Assembly (NCBI GenBank): GCA_963585895.1
Contig: CAUZXS010000126.1
Span: 1-64,000, forward strand
Origin: Sepioteuthis lessoniana
Taxonomy: Eukaryota > Mollusca > Cephalopoda > Myopsida > Loliginidae
Reading direction: 5' to 3'
Length of the DNA: 64,000 nt
How positions within the stretch are numbered: position 1 is the first letter of the stretch; every line of letters begins with the position of its first letter. Position numbers and translations under genes: made by a program. Below, one piece after another: positions 1-10,555 of the stretch. The notes beneath the pieces are model-generated. The model did not search any database, had not been told where the DNA came from, and saw nothing but the letters and a program-made list of their open reading frames with translations.

Positions 1-640
1 CTGTCGAAAACTAGATCACGTAAGGCTCCACAACGTGAAACTCATGGACGTGAGTTTTTATCTCGTTTTTATTATTATCCTATGTCGTCCTTCCCATGTG
101 ATATTGCTTGGATTTTTTCTGAGCATAGAGCACTAAAATATTACTTATTAAAAACGTTTTTAGAGCCAAACGCTAACCATGATTATATATATATTTATAT
201 ATATTTTCATCATACAACGTGTGAAAGCCCGTGTGATACCCTGCCATCATCAGCCGCCAACCAGGAGTGATAACACAGTTTCAGTAGCTCAAGGCAGTTC
301 TGCCACTCCTGGTACTACCAAGCAGGTTTTGCTACCGGGCAGGGTATTTAAAAGAATTATATATATATATATATATATACGCCAGATCAACTAAAAGCAG
401 AGATTACATTACACGTTCATCTTCATTTCTAGTGCAGTTAGTGATTTTTAAAAATGCTTTTACTTTCGGCCGTTGATGTCAATACGCGCTTACAGTAACC
501 GTTCCTTGATGTTACGTAATCACACGGAAATGGTGGTTCCGCGTGCATTTCATTTATGCTGAAGACTTTTCGATTCAGACCAAATCACATTTCATATCCA
601 ACCCTTTTCCACGCAGTCGGTACGCAGAAGGGGCTCCTCA
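1..640. other. No gene seen; (TA)n tracts and one repeat fragment
   Basis: No recognisable gene. It holds TA microsatellites (about 183-203 and 358-380). Around 200-275 is a single copy of the motif with the phrase acaacgtgtgaaagc and catcagccgcc, which recurs in the array at 53.4-53.9 kb. The short open frames run through the TA tracts and are not credible genes. Confidence 0.6.
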
Positions 641-870
641 TGTATCGGTTATCGTCGCAGTGAATTAACTCAGCTATACGGGTTCAAATCCTGGACTGGA
701 CAGAATGCAATTTCACATAGCACTAATACTCTTCGAAAAAGTATTCATCCAGCTTTTTTCTTTTCAGCTACGGATAAATAGTAGGGCAGACTGAACACTT
801 GAACCTTGGTTGGGTAACTGATCTAAGAGAAGGAAAACCTGTTAACCTCTAATTAAAAACTAGCTTGTTT
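640..870 (+). mobile_element. SINE-A, diverged copy
   Basis: Diverged member of the about 300-bp SINE-A family. Its B-box-like stretch gggttcaaatcctgg is still clear. It is followed by the family body (catttcacatagcactaata, then gcagact and ctaagagaaggaaaa). The A-box half is damaged and the 3' end is lost. SINE-A is a tRNA-headed retroposon that needs RNA polymerase III and a partner LINE. Confidence 0.7.
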
Positions 871-899
871 CCCATCATTCTTTCGCGGAGAGGTTGATA

Positions 900-1050
900 T
901 ATATATATATATATATAGTCATCCACAGAGAGAATGTTTCGTTGCATCACACCGCATCAGTGTGGCAAGACACGCGAGATTCTTCAAGCTTAGATCGAAA
1001 TCTGGCTGACTTAACACCAGTTGGATATCTTACCGCTCAGCCATTAACAA
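900..1050 (-). mobile_element. SINE-D copy with decayed hammerhead
   Basis: On the minus strand a tRNA-like head (about 1050-985) is followed by the family D hammerhead region (about 970-920) and then a (TA)n tail (901-917). The core reads CTGATGC instead of CTGATGA, so the invariant A9 is lost, and the stem III/cleavage region is also changed. The CGAAAC strand survives. I judge the ribozyme dead in this copy. Confidence 0.7.
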
Positions 1051-1870
1051 CCTCACCGTAAGCGAAGGAGTTTAGCGTATATGTATTATTTTTCTTTTGC
1101 TGACATATACGCTTGACGGTTACTGGAGTGCTCAAGTCGTTAGATGAGCTTTGCATTAGAGCAGAAACCAGTAATTCCTTCACGGTGATGGGTGTATATA
1201 TTCGAACTAACACCTTGGAAAAGTTTTAATTTCTCTCGCGAACTAGAGGTGAAAAATACCGCTATTTTTCTAGTGGATGATTTTGGCGTTAGACAACCCG
1301 CAAAGGTTGATATACTCTTGAAATCAAAGAGAGAAAGAAATTTAAATAATATTCTGAGACTTTTGTGATATTATAATTTCGCAAATCTCCACCGGTTCAC
1401 TGTTTCTATCAACACATTCTTGGGATATTACATAATCACCTACATAAACAAATGCCTGCTACGGCTAATTTGAATCACACACCACCCATACTTAACATGC
1501 ATCTTCCAAATTGAAAACTCAGTATCAGGTGTCTTATCATTTATTTTAAGCTATTAAAAAAAATCAACAAATTTTCTTCACAAAAAACTTCTTCCCCTGA
1601 CAATAACCTTAGACCGAAACAAGTTGAGAAAAATCAAAAATAAATAATACAAAAGAAAGATATCGGGACTGAGTGGGGTTTATAACTTCTGCATCAGCAT
1701 TTCTAGAATCTCCAGATTATTTTCATCGAATCAGCCTTTATTTTTCTTTGAGGAAGACAAAATTACTTCTATAGATGTCAACAGAATGCCTGTCTTGATT
1801 TTTTTTTTCTGATGGGACGTTTGCATCTGCACGCCTTGATTAAATGGCTACCTGGAAGTTTCCTTTCGGA
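1050..1870. other. No feature recognised
   Basis: AT-rich non-coding sequence with no long open frame and no match to the repeat families named elsewhere in the window. Confidence 0.5.
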
Positions 1871-1871
1871 G

Positions 1872-2157
1872 GTGCCCGTGGTGTAGTCGTTATCGTCGTA
1901 GGAAATGAACACGGCGACACGAGTTCAAAACCTGGACGAGACTGATTGCATTTCACATAGCACTAATACCCTTGGGAAAGGTATGAATCCAATTATTCTC
2001 CCTCCAGCTATGGGCAAATAGTAGGACAGACTAGGTTCTTCAGCCTTGGTGAGGCAACTAGTCTAGGAGAAGGAAAACTCTGAATTCAAACCTGTTAAAT
2101 TCCGCTTAAAAATTGACCTTGTGTCATATCCTGCCCGAGCGGAGGGGTTGGTAAATA
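1872..2157 (+). mobile_element. SINE-A, near full length
   Basis: It begins with a tRNA-like head, gtgcccgtggtgtagtcgtt (A-box region), then cgagttcaaaacctgg (B-box region). The body follows, with cccttgggaaaggtatgaat and ctccctccagctatgggc, then a hairpin-forming middle and the 3' segment cctgcccgagcggaggggtt. About 285 bp; a good reference copy. Similar copies near 17.8, 22.0, 28.9, 37.2, 47.2, 54.3 and 57.8 kb define the family. Confidence 0.88.
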
Positions 2158-2199
2158 GTACCTGGAAGTTTCTTTTCGTTTCATCTTGGCACAGTCGAG

Positions 2200-2910
2200 T
2201 GATTGCATCTCAGCAGAGGAGTAAAAAAACCTAACGAATGTACTAGATATGACACTAAACACTCTGATGGTCAGGATGCAGTAATACTGGAGCTTTGGGG
2301 AACACGGAGTTCCCCTTTATTGTCACCACTCCCAAGTTACGTCTGGTCTGGATTGGTAGTACCGGATATTCAAATAGAACTGAACTGTGTACTTATGCTA
2401 AACTGAATTATTTGAAATAGAACTGTCAAATCATTTAAGTGTGTGTAAACAAAAAACTACTTACGCTGAACAGAATTGTTTAAAATAGAACTGTTTAAAT
2501 GAGTAAAAATGGATTTGGCAATAATTAACCGACAATGGTTGATATGCCACCAAACCAAAACAAAATTTGAACTGAACAGTGTACTTATGCTAAACAGAAC
2601 TGTATGAAATAGAAATGTTTTTACATTTAAACTCTGTACATTTGTTAAACTGAATTATTTTAAGTAGAACTGTTTTGACATTTTAACTGCGAACTTATGC
2701 TAAACTGAATTGTTCGAAATAGAACTATTTTTGGTGATTAAAGTGTGTAGTTATGGTAGACTTAATTGTTTGAAGTAGAACTATTTTTGACGATTAAAGT
2801 GTGTATTTACGTTAAATTGAATTGTTTGAAATGGAACTGTTTATATCAATAAAAATGGATTTGGTATTAAATAAGCTATAATGGTTGATATGCCATAAAA
2901 TCAAACCAAA
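2200..2910 (+). mobile_element. Family R repeat with internal minisatellite and hairpin tail
   Basis: Family R has three parts. The head (about 2200-2370) carries gatgcagtaatactgg and agctttggggaacacgg. The middle is a run of diverged 55-60-bp subrepeats of the form taaactgaattgtttgaaat plus agaactgtt. The 3' tail holds tttggtattaaataa, then ggttgatatgccataaaa, in which GGCAT/ATGCC and AACC/GGTT can pair. There are two tails here (about 2510-2565 and 2850-2910). Non-coding; possibly a SINE-like element. How it moves is unknown. Confidence 0.75.
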
Positions 2911-3450
2911 CACAGCCAATTTTCCTTCATCCGATTGGAAACTGTCAACTTTTTCCTAAGGAAAACCTCTTTACTTTGTTTCCGATTTCAAACGGAGGTT
3001 CAGTTTGCAGCGAATGAGGCAAAAGTCGATTTGGCATTCTCCACTGGCCATCTCTTTGGTGTACATGATGTCTTTCAAGTCTTGTGGAAGAACTAGGATA
3101 TAGTCAAGACTCAGTGTCCAATCTTCTTCAGATCAAGGTCGATCCTCTTCTTCTAACTATTGTTTTGCCAGTACAGAATTCTTTTATTCAACTTCATACG
3201 TCTTTTACCCTGCCGACTATACAAGCCGGGAGCTAGCCCTTTTTACACTCGTAGAAAATATGATTGCTCTATTTTTGCTCGTCTCTGCGATTAGGCTACT
3301 TCGGGCGTACGAAACGAGAAAGTCAAAATTTTATTCCAGCTTCAAAATTCGTAGTCAGATGACTTTAAAATCATCCAATCAGATTCAAGTGTTCAACAAA
3401 CGCCAAAGGTGACTATTTGACAATTAAACTTAGTTGCCTTCAGCTGGACA
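2910..3450. other. No feature recognised
   Basis: Mixed-composition sequence without a credible reading frame or recognised repeat. Confidence 0.45.
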
Positions 3451-3456
3451 TGACAA

Positions 3457-3466
3457 TTCTCTCTCT

Positions 3467-3501
<35 letters not shown>
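3457..3501. repeat. (CT)n microsatellite
   Basis: About 45 bp of nearly pure CT dinucleotides. The minus-strand open frame through it is a simple-repeat artefact. Confidence 0.9.
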
Positions 3502-3502
<1 letters not shown>

Positions 3503-3594
3503 GAGTACCGCTGCTAAATTCACTGTAAATAATATACTTCTCGTGACAAAGAAAAGATTCGGGCGATTCATGATTTAACATTATCCATTTTGTT

Positions 3595-4425
3595 AATATA
3601 TATATATATATATATATATGCTTATGCAGCCTATGAGATTTGGAAAAGAAATCACTCGACCGGTAGTCGAGAATGATGGGAAATTTACACGCTTCTAAAT
3701 AATTTTACTCGACTGACTCCATTTTCAGTCAATAATAGTCAATAATTTTTCCAGTCCTGGCATTCTAGGAGGTAAGAAATAAGAGAAGAAAATATGAATA
3801 TTACTAACTTGTATAAATTGTTTTTCGATGTATAGTTGACAGAATTATGTGATTTTTTTTCTTTCTTTCAAATGTTAGTTTTTACTTCTCGTAAGCGAGG
3901 AGCGAATTTAGATGTGTCAAGGACAATTTTTTTCCAAATGAATTTCTAAAAATCTGTAGGCGTCTTCAATCTGAACAACAGAGACATTTAGGCTCCACTG
4001 TGGAAGCGTTAATTATACGAATGTTTACAATGAACGGACGTCAGAGAGAGAGAAAGAGAGAGACAGAGAGACAGAGAGAAGGGCTGGTCATTCTAAATTC
4101 CATTTGTCAGATCTTCTTTTGATGATTGTGATATATTTTGGGGATGCGACTCCCTTTTCTTTAACTAGACATTTCGATGGTTTTTAGGCGCCAGGCACAA
4201 GACCAAAAAATTCACTAATGTCATTGTAGGTCATTCTAAGTAACTAGTGAATCTTCAATGGGATGCTTTTAGGTTGTAAAAAAATCAGATTTTCCTCTTT
4301 CTACATTTAAAGAGGCTCGTCTCATGGCGATTTTTGATCTACCGCCGAGCAACTAAAAGAATAACTTTAATTACTTGAATAAGTTTTTACTCGACTGAGT
4401 CGATCAGACAAGTGGAATCTCAAAG
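3595..4425. other. (TA)n then unannotated sequence
   Basis: Opens with a TA tract (3595-3620) and includes a GA-rich stretch at 4045-4080. Nothing else is recognised. Confidence 0.5.
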
Positions 4426-4426
4426 G

Positions 4427-4427
<1 letters not shown>

Positions 4428-4464
<37 letters not shown>

Positions 4465-4678
4465 TAAGTTAGACGATCAAGACATGGAGGACACTGATGG
4501 AGAAGTAGGAACGAACTCATAAGTGACGTACTCCTATGAAACCATTTACATGGACAAGCAAAAGCAGGACGACCAGCTAGAACCTACATACAATAGTTAT
4601 GAGCCTCGAAGGCATACTGGAAGTGATGAAAGAGAGAAAGGGGACGGGAGTGGGCCAGGGATATCCCTGCTGATGGTG

Positions 4679-4723
<45 letters not shown>

Positions 4724-4739
4724 CCTGCATCACATACTT

Positions 4740-4772
<33 letters not shown>

Positions 4773-4775
4773 TAC
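4428..4775. repeat. Cluster of (TA)n microsatellites
   Basis: Three TA tracts at about 4428-4461, 4681-4722 and 4740-4771. The last two share a short flank, ttacctgcatca, so part of the cluster is a local duplication. A LINE-alpha remnant lies between the first two. Confidence 0.85.
4478..4690 (+). pseudogene. LINE-alpha 3' end, decayed
   Basis: Translates in broken frames to the LINE-alpha C-terminal phrase with the core KAGRPARTY-like stretch (aaagcaggacgaccagctag). It ends in a tgatggtgatca tail. Frameshifts and stops throughout; a 5'-truncated dead copy. Confidence 0.7.
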
Positions 4776-4799
4776 CTGCATCAGGTTTCCAGTAAATTA

Positions 4800-5650
4800 T
4801 GACATGTTTTGACAATTTGGAGTTTGGATTTCAAAATTCTTTCTTTTTATTTCAATTTTACCAACTGCACATTTAATGGAAAAATCTCGATTTTGGGTTT
4901 CTAATTTCCAGGTAGAGTATTGGCAATCAATCAGGTAAGCTTAACATGCATATCATTAAACTGCATTAAAAAAAATCAGCTAAAGTCTTCATTCCCTATC
5001 ATTTTACATACATAAGGCGCTTGATAAGAGACAAATAAGCGCTCCAAGGATTTGGTACTGAATATAAAGCTTCTTTTGGCACCTCATAAAAATGACCTTT
5101 TACTGGAGTTAGGCTATATCGATGGTTAGAACAGAGGTTTGCAGACTATCACTGCTAGTCATTTCATATATGCAATCTTGATTAGACAAATAGTAGATTT
5201 GGTAAATCTGACAAGATGATCAAAATAAGGGGAAAGTGAACAAATCAAACTCTTGTAACGGGTTTAGAAGTAATATTCCGGTCTTTATTCAAAGAAGAAC
5301 TTCTTCAGACCCTGAAGAAGTTTTACCTTTCCCAGATGGTTGATTTTAACCTTGTTTCAGTCTGAGTTTAGCTATATTGTTGCGCGACTTGAAACAGGGG
5401 TTAACAAGGTAACGCTGGATGAAGTTTTAAATGAGTGCTTGGTATTTAGTTGAATAAGTCTGAATTACTTGCAGACTTCATAATCGTGAAAATCTGAGTC
5501 GGGATTTTTTTTACTGTCCTTTACAATATACTTATTGGATAGGTTTTTTATTCCAATTGTAATAATGTGATATTGTTGTGAATATTTTGTAAAGAGTTTA
5601 TGAATCAGAGACAGTATCAGAATTAAAATCTAGTCATTATATCTATAAAT
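4800..5650. other. No feature recognised
   Basis: AT-rich intergenic sequence. No credible coding frame or recognised repeat. Confidence 0.5.
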
Positions 5651-5655
5651 ATATA

Positions 5656-6478
5656 CAGGGTGGAACGATAAAATTGTCGCCCTAGAAAAGTCGACATGAT
5701 TCCATTTTCGTTTAATGAAAACCGGTTTTCTTTTTTTGTTGCAGACCATCTACTAGTTGGCCAGTTGTGTACAAATCCTAAGAGCGATAGGAGCCTTCTA
5801 TCATGTCTGAAAGTGACACAATGTTCAACGAGCGAGATCGGAGATGCGTCGCTGTACAACTCATGTCCTCTACCGATCCAAGTTATGACAACAGGACCAT
5901 TGCCAGCACCCTCAAAATGCAGATCTGGATTGCCACGAATAACAGGGACATCTTCGAAGTCGGCTTGAAAGACAACACCAAAGTGTACCTGGATGTGCAG
6001 AAGAGTGTGGTGATCCCCTGGTGCAATTAGGTGGACGGTGGCAGACCCTGGCTGTGGTAGCAGGACTCGGCGCTGGCCCACAAGTCCAAAGAGACCCAGG
6101 CTTGGCTTCAGAAGGAGTGCAACGACTTTGTACCCTTCTCGCACTGGCCCCACTCCTCGCCCGACTTGAACCCGCTGGACTACTTCGTTTGGTCATACGT
6201 CGGGAACATCACCAACATGACCTCCGACAGCACCAAAGCCAGCCTGATCGCCGCCATCCGCCGAGTATTCGCCGAGCTCCCGCCGACGTTTGTGGAAAAG
6301 GCATGCTCCCAGTTCCGGATCCGTATCGAGGCGGTGATTGAGGCTGAAGGTGGCAACATTGAATAGATGTCAGCTCTACTACATAATCAAGTACCTGAAT
6401 TGATTTTTTTAAAGGAAGTTTTAAAATAAAGCTGTAGTGTTGTTTTCTTTAGGACGACAATTTTATCGTTCAACCCTG
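5656..6478 (+). mobile_element. maT-type (DD37D) Tc1/mariner element, internally deleted
   Basis: An 823-bp element with terminal inverted repeats: cagggtggaacgataaaatt at the left and the complementary aattttatcgttcaaccctg at the right. TA dinucleotides flank both ends (5654-5655 and 6479-6480), the target-site duplication typical of IS630/Tc1/mariner transposons. Full-length relatives are usually about 1.3 kb, so several hundred bases of the transposase gene are missing. A second copy with a different deletion lies at 59.1-59.95 kb. Confidence 0.93.
5803..6366 (+). pseudogene. maT-like transposase, deleted and with stops
   Basis: The frame starts at MSESDTMFNERDRR and ends at the element's natural C-terminus (AEGGNIE). 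The N-terminal helix-turn-helix and first catalytic aspartate are missing because the sequence jumps from about residue 40 into the catalytic half. TAG stops lie at 6028-6030 and 6058-6060. The remaining catalytic motifs are QDSALAH and SPDLNPLDYFVW. I count 37 residues between their two aspartates, the DD37D spacing of the maT group. Cannot make an active enzyme. Confidence 0.9.
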
Positions 6479-6479
6479 T

Positions 6480-7028
6480 ATATATATAAGAGATGAGGAA
6501 TATTAAATTGCTTCCGATTTAATTTTAATCGGTCATTGTTTGGTAATCACTTGAATATTTCGTACCGGAATAGAACAAACCGAGAAAAAAAATGACAGCC
6601 ACTTTAGCCCACTTCCTTAGTCCCCGGCAAATCATGCTTCACTTACTTTTACTATAAGATATTGTGTCGTAACCCTTCCCGGGATTCGCGCTATCAATCA
6701 TCCAGTTAGATCCGACCCATTTAACTTGTGCTCAGGAAAACGGGAGGTAGTGGGGACGGAGGGTGAGTTACTGAAGATTTCATTGGTTTGCATTTAAAGA
6801 CGGTTGGATCGGAGTTTCAAAGCCACAGAATTCTTCTGCGTTTTGACAATAGGTGCGTTCCGCTTGAGAAATTACGAAAGATTTCAGATATTGTGTATCT
6901 ATTTTAAACGCAAAGATCGCAATGTGGCGAGCGCGCTTATTCCATTTATACAAAATTTACATCCGTATGTTGGGGAAAAAAAAAACAACATCAACATACA
7001 GTATTGTTAATAAATAGATATCACTTCA

Positions 7029-7035
<7 letters not shown>
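6480..7035. other. No gene seen; (CT)n-(TA)n at the end
   Basis: No recognised gene or repeat until a compound (CT)n(TA)n microsatellite at 7030-7060. Confidence 0.5.
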
Positions 7036-7059
<24 letters not shown>

Positions 7060-7060
<1 letters not shown>

Positions 7061-7330
7061 CACATATATCTCTATAGTCATCCACAGACATATCTGTTTC
7101 GTTCTGGCTAGACAGTAGCTTCCCGTAGCTGGGATCGAAACCCGGTTGATTCAAACGCCAAACTAAAGCTTCTAACCATTCAGCCACGAGGAGATATTAG
7201 CTGCGAAGTAAATATTAAACGGTTATGAATCCCAATTAATATTGTTTACATACATCCGTTCAACGATTGTTTACATATATTCGTTCAACGATTGCCGAGA
7301 CCTCAATTCATCTACGAAGAGGCTTGCAAT
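7060..7330 (-). mobile_element. SINE-D copy lacking the hammerhead core strand
   Basis: Read on the minus strand: a leader of about 115 bp shared with the copy at 34.0-34.3 kb, a tRNA-like head (ggctgaatggttagaagctt, then gggtttcgatccc), then the hammerhead region. Compared with the 34.0-kb copy, 18 nt are missing at the 7105/7106 junction, removing the whole CTGATGA strand and half of stem II. CGAAACAG and the cleavage-site tgtctgtggatgac remain. A 25-bp tandem duplication sits in the leader (7246-7296). The tail is (TA)n. Confidence 0.8.
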
Positions 7331-7337
7331 AGACGCT

Positions 7338-7350
7338 AACATAAGAGTGT

Positions 7351-7408
<58 letters not shown>

Positions 7409-7421
7409 ACACTCTTATGTT
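7338..7421. repeat. Perfect 84-bp palindrome with (TA)n centre
   Basis: The left arm aacataagagtgtgaaggg (7338-7356) is exactly complementary to the right arm ccttcacactcttatgtt, and the centre is an uninterrupted TA tract. The whole 84 bp is self-complementary and could extrude as a cruciform. Confidence 0.93.
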
Positions 7422-7439
7422 CACTTTTCGTAATGCCAT

Positions 7440-7565
7440 TTTGAAAGTTATAGGACTTTTATCCACACCAGCTATGGATTAAATAGTATCTTTACTGTTT
7501 TTCTAAAAGGATGACTTTGACTTTGATTTAGTCACGAAGGTTGATATGCCATTAATCAAAGAAAC
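7440..7565 (+). mobile_element. SINE-B, 3' part
   Basis: Carries the SINE-B body end (ccagctatggattaaatagt) and the hairpin tail ending ggttgatatgccattaa. The tRNA-like head is missing. Confidence 0.65.
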
Positions 7566-7894
7566 TAAACTGAAAAATTTGTACTTCTTTGATTTATATT
7601 GCGGCAGAAAGAGGGTGGAGAAAATGAATAAAAATACTATTCACAAGTTTGTAATTTTTGTTTCTTTTAATTGAGCGAAAAGTTTGCTTGAAAAACAAGT
7701 CTTTTCAGTTAGACAAGCTAATGCAATCCACAGCGGATACATTATTAAACCATAGAAGTAACTGTTAGCTTAAAACAAATGGATATATACTTTGAGAACG
7801 GATGTTAACAGCTCCTGATGCAATTCAGCGGGGATCTAAAGAAACATTCGTTTGTATATTTTTCTTTTTTAAGTAGAGGATTTATACTGTGAAT

Positions 7895-8045
7895 TGAATT
7901 ACCACGACCAGAAAATCCAGCAAACACTGGAAAACTATATCGACCTTATTAGGGTTCATCAGGAGTGTATACTGTGATTTCCACCACTGTGACCACAAAT
8001 TGCAAAGACAAAACTGTACAACAAAGCCAACAGTCCATATCGTAC
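7895..8045 (-). mobile_element. SINE-G copy with decayed hammerhead
   Basis: Shares ttgaattac, gaccagaaaatccagcaa and the hammerhead strand TCATCAG (7956-7962; CTGATGA on the minus strand) with the copy at 50.9-51.1 kb. The GAAAC strand is mutated to GATAT, so the catalytic core is broken. The tRNA-like head is largely lost. Confidence 0.7.
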
Positions 8046-8149
8046 ACAGGTAACCCTAAATTAACTAATACTTCGTTTAATTTTTTTAAAAATTAGTTGT
8101 AATAAAAGAATATAGATTATTAATCCAAAGGAACAATCCGAAAGGTATT

Positions 8150-8372
8150 TATGGTTTGGTTGTTTAATGGCATATCAACCTTTGTAGGTTATATAATGCC
8201 AATCTCCTAGAAGATCAGTAGTGGTATATTTAACCCATAGCGGGTAAGATAAATGGGGTTTGTATTTTTCCCATGAGTAATTGCCTGAAGGTGAATGCAA
8301 TAGCTCGACTGTAGTACGAACCCGATTACTATGAACCCGCAGCCACTCGCTTTAACCATTACACCACGAGGC
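8150..8372 (-). mobile_element. SINE-B
   Basis: Minus-strand SINE-B: tRNA-like head near 8370-8300 (A-box gtggtgtaatggttaaagcg, B-box region gggttcg), a body with tgggttaaat, and the hairpin tail (8160-8205: ggcatatcaacctttgtagg then ttat). About 220 bp. Confidence 0.82.
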
Positions 8373-8454
8373 TACTCCTGAAAGGTATCTAAGTTAATAA
8401 TTATTCGTTACTAAAGGTTAGAGCAAGTATAGAAAAATCCAAACTAAATATTAA

Positions 8455-8690
8455 TTTGGTTTGGTTTGGTTTCTGTGTTTAATGGCATATCAACCCTTGT
8501 AGGTTATTCAATGCCAAAGCCATTCTCCTAGAAGAACAGTAGTGGTACTATTTAACCTCTAGCTGGGAGGATAAGGGGATTCATACCTTTCCCAAGGGTA
8601 TTTGCCCGAAAGTGAATGTAATAGCGCGACTGGAGTACGAACTCGCGTACTACGATTCCGCAGTCCATCGCTTTAACCATTACGCCATGA
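8455..8690 (-). mobile_element. SINE-B
   Basis: Second SINE-B in the same orientation 80 bp from the previous one. Head cgtaatggttaaagcgatgg (reading leftward), hairpin tail at about 8480-8520, and a short ggttt-rich terminus. Confidence 0.85.
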
Positions 8691-8694
8691 TTTA

Positions 8695-8910
8695 TGTTAA
8701 ACTGAATTGTTTTCTATAGAGCTGTTTAATCATTTAACTGTGTAAACAAATAACTGATTTTTAATCTAATTATTAGTAATACATAGCAATACTAAGAACC
8801 ATTTAAATTTGCGAACAAATGAGTGATTGTGTATTGAATTATAAGTGTTGAATTACAATACTTGGAACCACTTGACTGCGTGCAATCAAAGAATTAATAT
8901 TGAAAAAAAT
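8695..8910 (+). repeat. Family R-type subrepeats (variant)
   Basis: Two to three diverged subrepeats of a variant form: aaactgaattgtt, tgtgtaaacaaataactgat, then attgttagtgatacatagca-like. They lack the head and tail of full family R units. Similar runs occur near 17.3-17.7, 33.0-33.2, 40.0-40.1 and 53.9 kb. Confidence 0.65.
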
Positions 8911-8914
8911 ATTA

Positions 8915-9317
8915 ATCATCATCATCATCATCATCATCATCATGTCGAGCTATCAGCCAGGATAACCCTGACCCTCTTTCGCCACTATTACATATCGTCC
9001 ATTGCTTCCAGCAGGTCCTGCCTTTGCTCGTCCATGTGAAGGGGTCCACCGGAGTACATATCTTATGAGCTCGTCTCTACTTCTCCAGCAGTGTTCCGCC
9101 TGTCTGTATCGTCTAACTTTGATAGTTTTCATGATGCGTGGTAGGTGTCAGTACAGCTGCTGCTTTGTCGGGTGCTGCCTCCAGGACTTGTTCAGTATTG
9201 CTCGCAGCATTCTGGTGTAGATGCCGTCAAGCTTTTTCTCCGTACGTTTAGTTAACGTCCATGTAGTGTATCCATATAGCAGTATCGACACTACCGCTGC
9301 TTGGAAGAAGCTGCGTT
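8915..9317 (-). pseudogene. LINE-alpha 3' end, decayed
   Basis: Antisense to the LINE-alpha C-terminal coding region, with the (CAT)n run at 8917-8943 representing the (TGA)n tail of the element. Frameshifts and stops break the frame. A 5'-truncated copy, about 400 bp. Confidence 0.82.
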
Positions 9318-9339
9318 ATTAGTGTTAGATAGCAATTAT

Positions 9340-9945
9340 TGAGACTATTCAAATTTGTAGAAAAAATAGCAATACTTGTGTTCAAACCAATTAGTTCTCA
9401 TTTAAAAATGAAATTACCTGCAAATTATTCATTTTCATATAGTTCTATTTCAAACGATTCCGTTTAGGATAAGTACGCAGTTTAAATGTAAGTACAATTT
9501 AATTGTGAAAAACATTTCTATTCTAAGCTATTCAGTTTAGTCAAGCAGTTCTAATTCAGATAATTCAGTTTAGTTTAAGTACAGATTTTGTTTACACACA
9601 GTTAAATATCAAAACAGTTCTACAAACAAATCAGTTTAATGTAAGTACAGTTTCAATGTCAAAAAACAGTTCAATTTTAAATAATTCAGTTTAGAATAAG
9701 CACGCACTTTAAATGTAAGAACGGTTTAATAGTCAAAAACATTTCTATTTCAAACTATTCAGTTTAGTCAAGCAATTCAGTTTAGCATAAGTATGCCGTT
9801 AGTTCTATTTAACCCATAGATAGAGCCCTATCATGTGCTACCACGCCGGGCCACAGTGGACATGGAAGCAACGGCAATGAAGGGGTGGTTCGCATTCCCC
9901 AAAGCCCCACCACCACTGGAACCTCACTATCAGATTGTTTCGTTT
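9340..9945 (-). mobile_element. Family R repeat
   Basis: Minus-oriented family R: a long run of subrepeats (ttcagtttag-type motifs, 9420-9810) and part of the head (9810-9940: gatagagccctatcatgtgc, gcattccccaaagccccacc). The terminal part of the head is missing. Confidence 0.75.
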
Positions 9946-9949
9946 ATAG

Positions 9950-10320
9950 GACTTTACACTCCTATAATTTAATTTGGGCGGTATGCCTCTTGTTCCCACA
10001 ACAAAAATGGCGGACGCACGCAAATATTCAGTCTCAGGAAACCATTGGCCTGGAGAAACACGTGACCTGCTTAAAACTACGTCCGCGTTTAAATTTCGTC
10101 CCACGTTTTTTAGAGCCGATTCCAAGACACGTATTTTTCTATAAATACGTCGTCTTCAAACACTCTTTCTCTTTTTCACAATTTCTATTGCAGCCCTAAC
10201 ACGCTCTCACCAGTGTGACACTCTTATTCACGAACAGAAGTAAAAAGCCCAAAAAAAAAAAAATGGATGAGACTCGCAGGCATTCATTTCTTCAAAACAC
10301 TTTGACTCGGAGACGTTTTC
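9950..10320. other. No feature recognised
   Basis: Possible open frame but no recognised domain; no repeat match noted. Confidence 0.4.
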
Positions 10321-10324
10321 CAGC

Positions 10325-10440
10325 CTCAAGGGTAAAGTGGGGCAATCCAGGGAAAGTAGTAGCGCCCTTCCCTACACCTCGGTGTAGTAGCTATTAAAAA
10401 GGGAGCCTTCTGGTTGACCTCGAATACGATCGCCAACTTT
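10325..10440 (+). mobile_element. SINE-C, 3' part
   Basis: Contains the SINE-C body gggtaaagtggggcaatcca, then cggtgtagtagctatt and gggagccttctgg. The tRNA-like head is absent. Confidence 0.75.
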
Positions 10441-10555
10441 ACTTATTTACTTATAGAGCAGTATGTTTTTCTTTTATTTTTTGTTTGTTTTGTTTTGCTT
10501 TGTTTTGTATTGTTTTGTTTTTTTCTTGATTTTTTTTCTCTTTTTTTTTTCGGTG

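Noticed and set aside
1872-2157. Possible true tRNA genes at SINE heads (also SINE-B, SINE-C)
   Set aside because: A- and B-box-like stretches are there, but the sequences do not fold into a full cloverleaf with a matched acceptor stem and each is followed by a repeated family-specific body.
5623-6153. 176-codon minus-strand frame at the first maT element
   Set aside because: Shadow of the transposase reading frame, which is on the plus strand and matches the family.
8927-8943. Apparent poly-histidine tract
   Set aside because: It is the (CAT)n complement of the (TGA)n tail of an antisense LINE-alpha copy.
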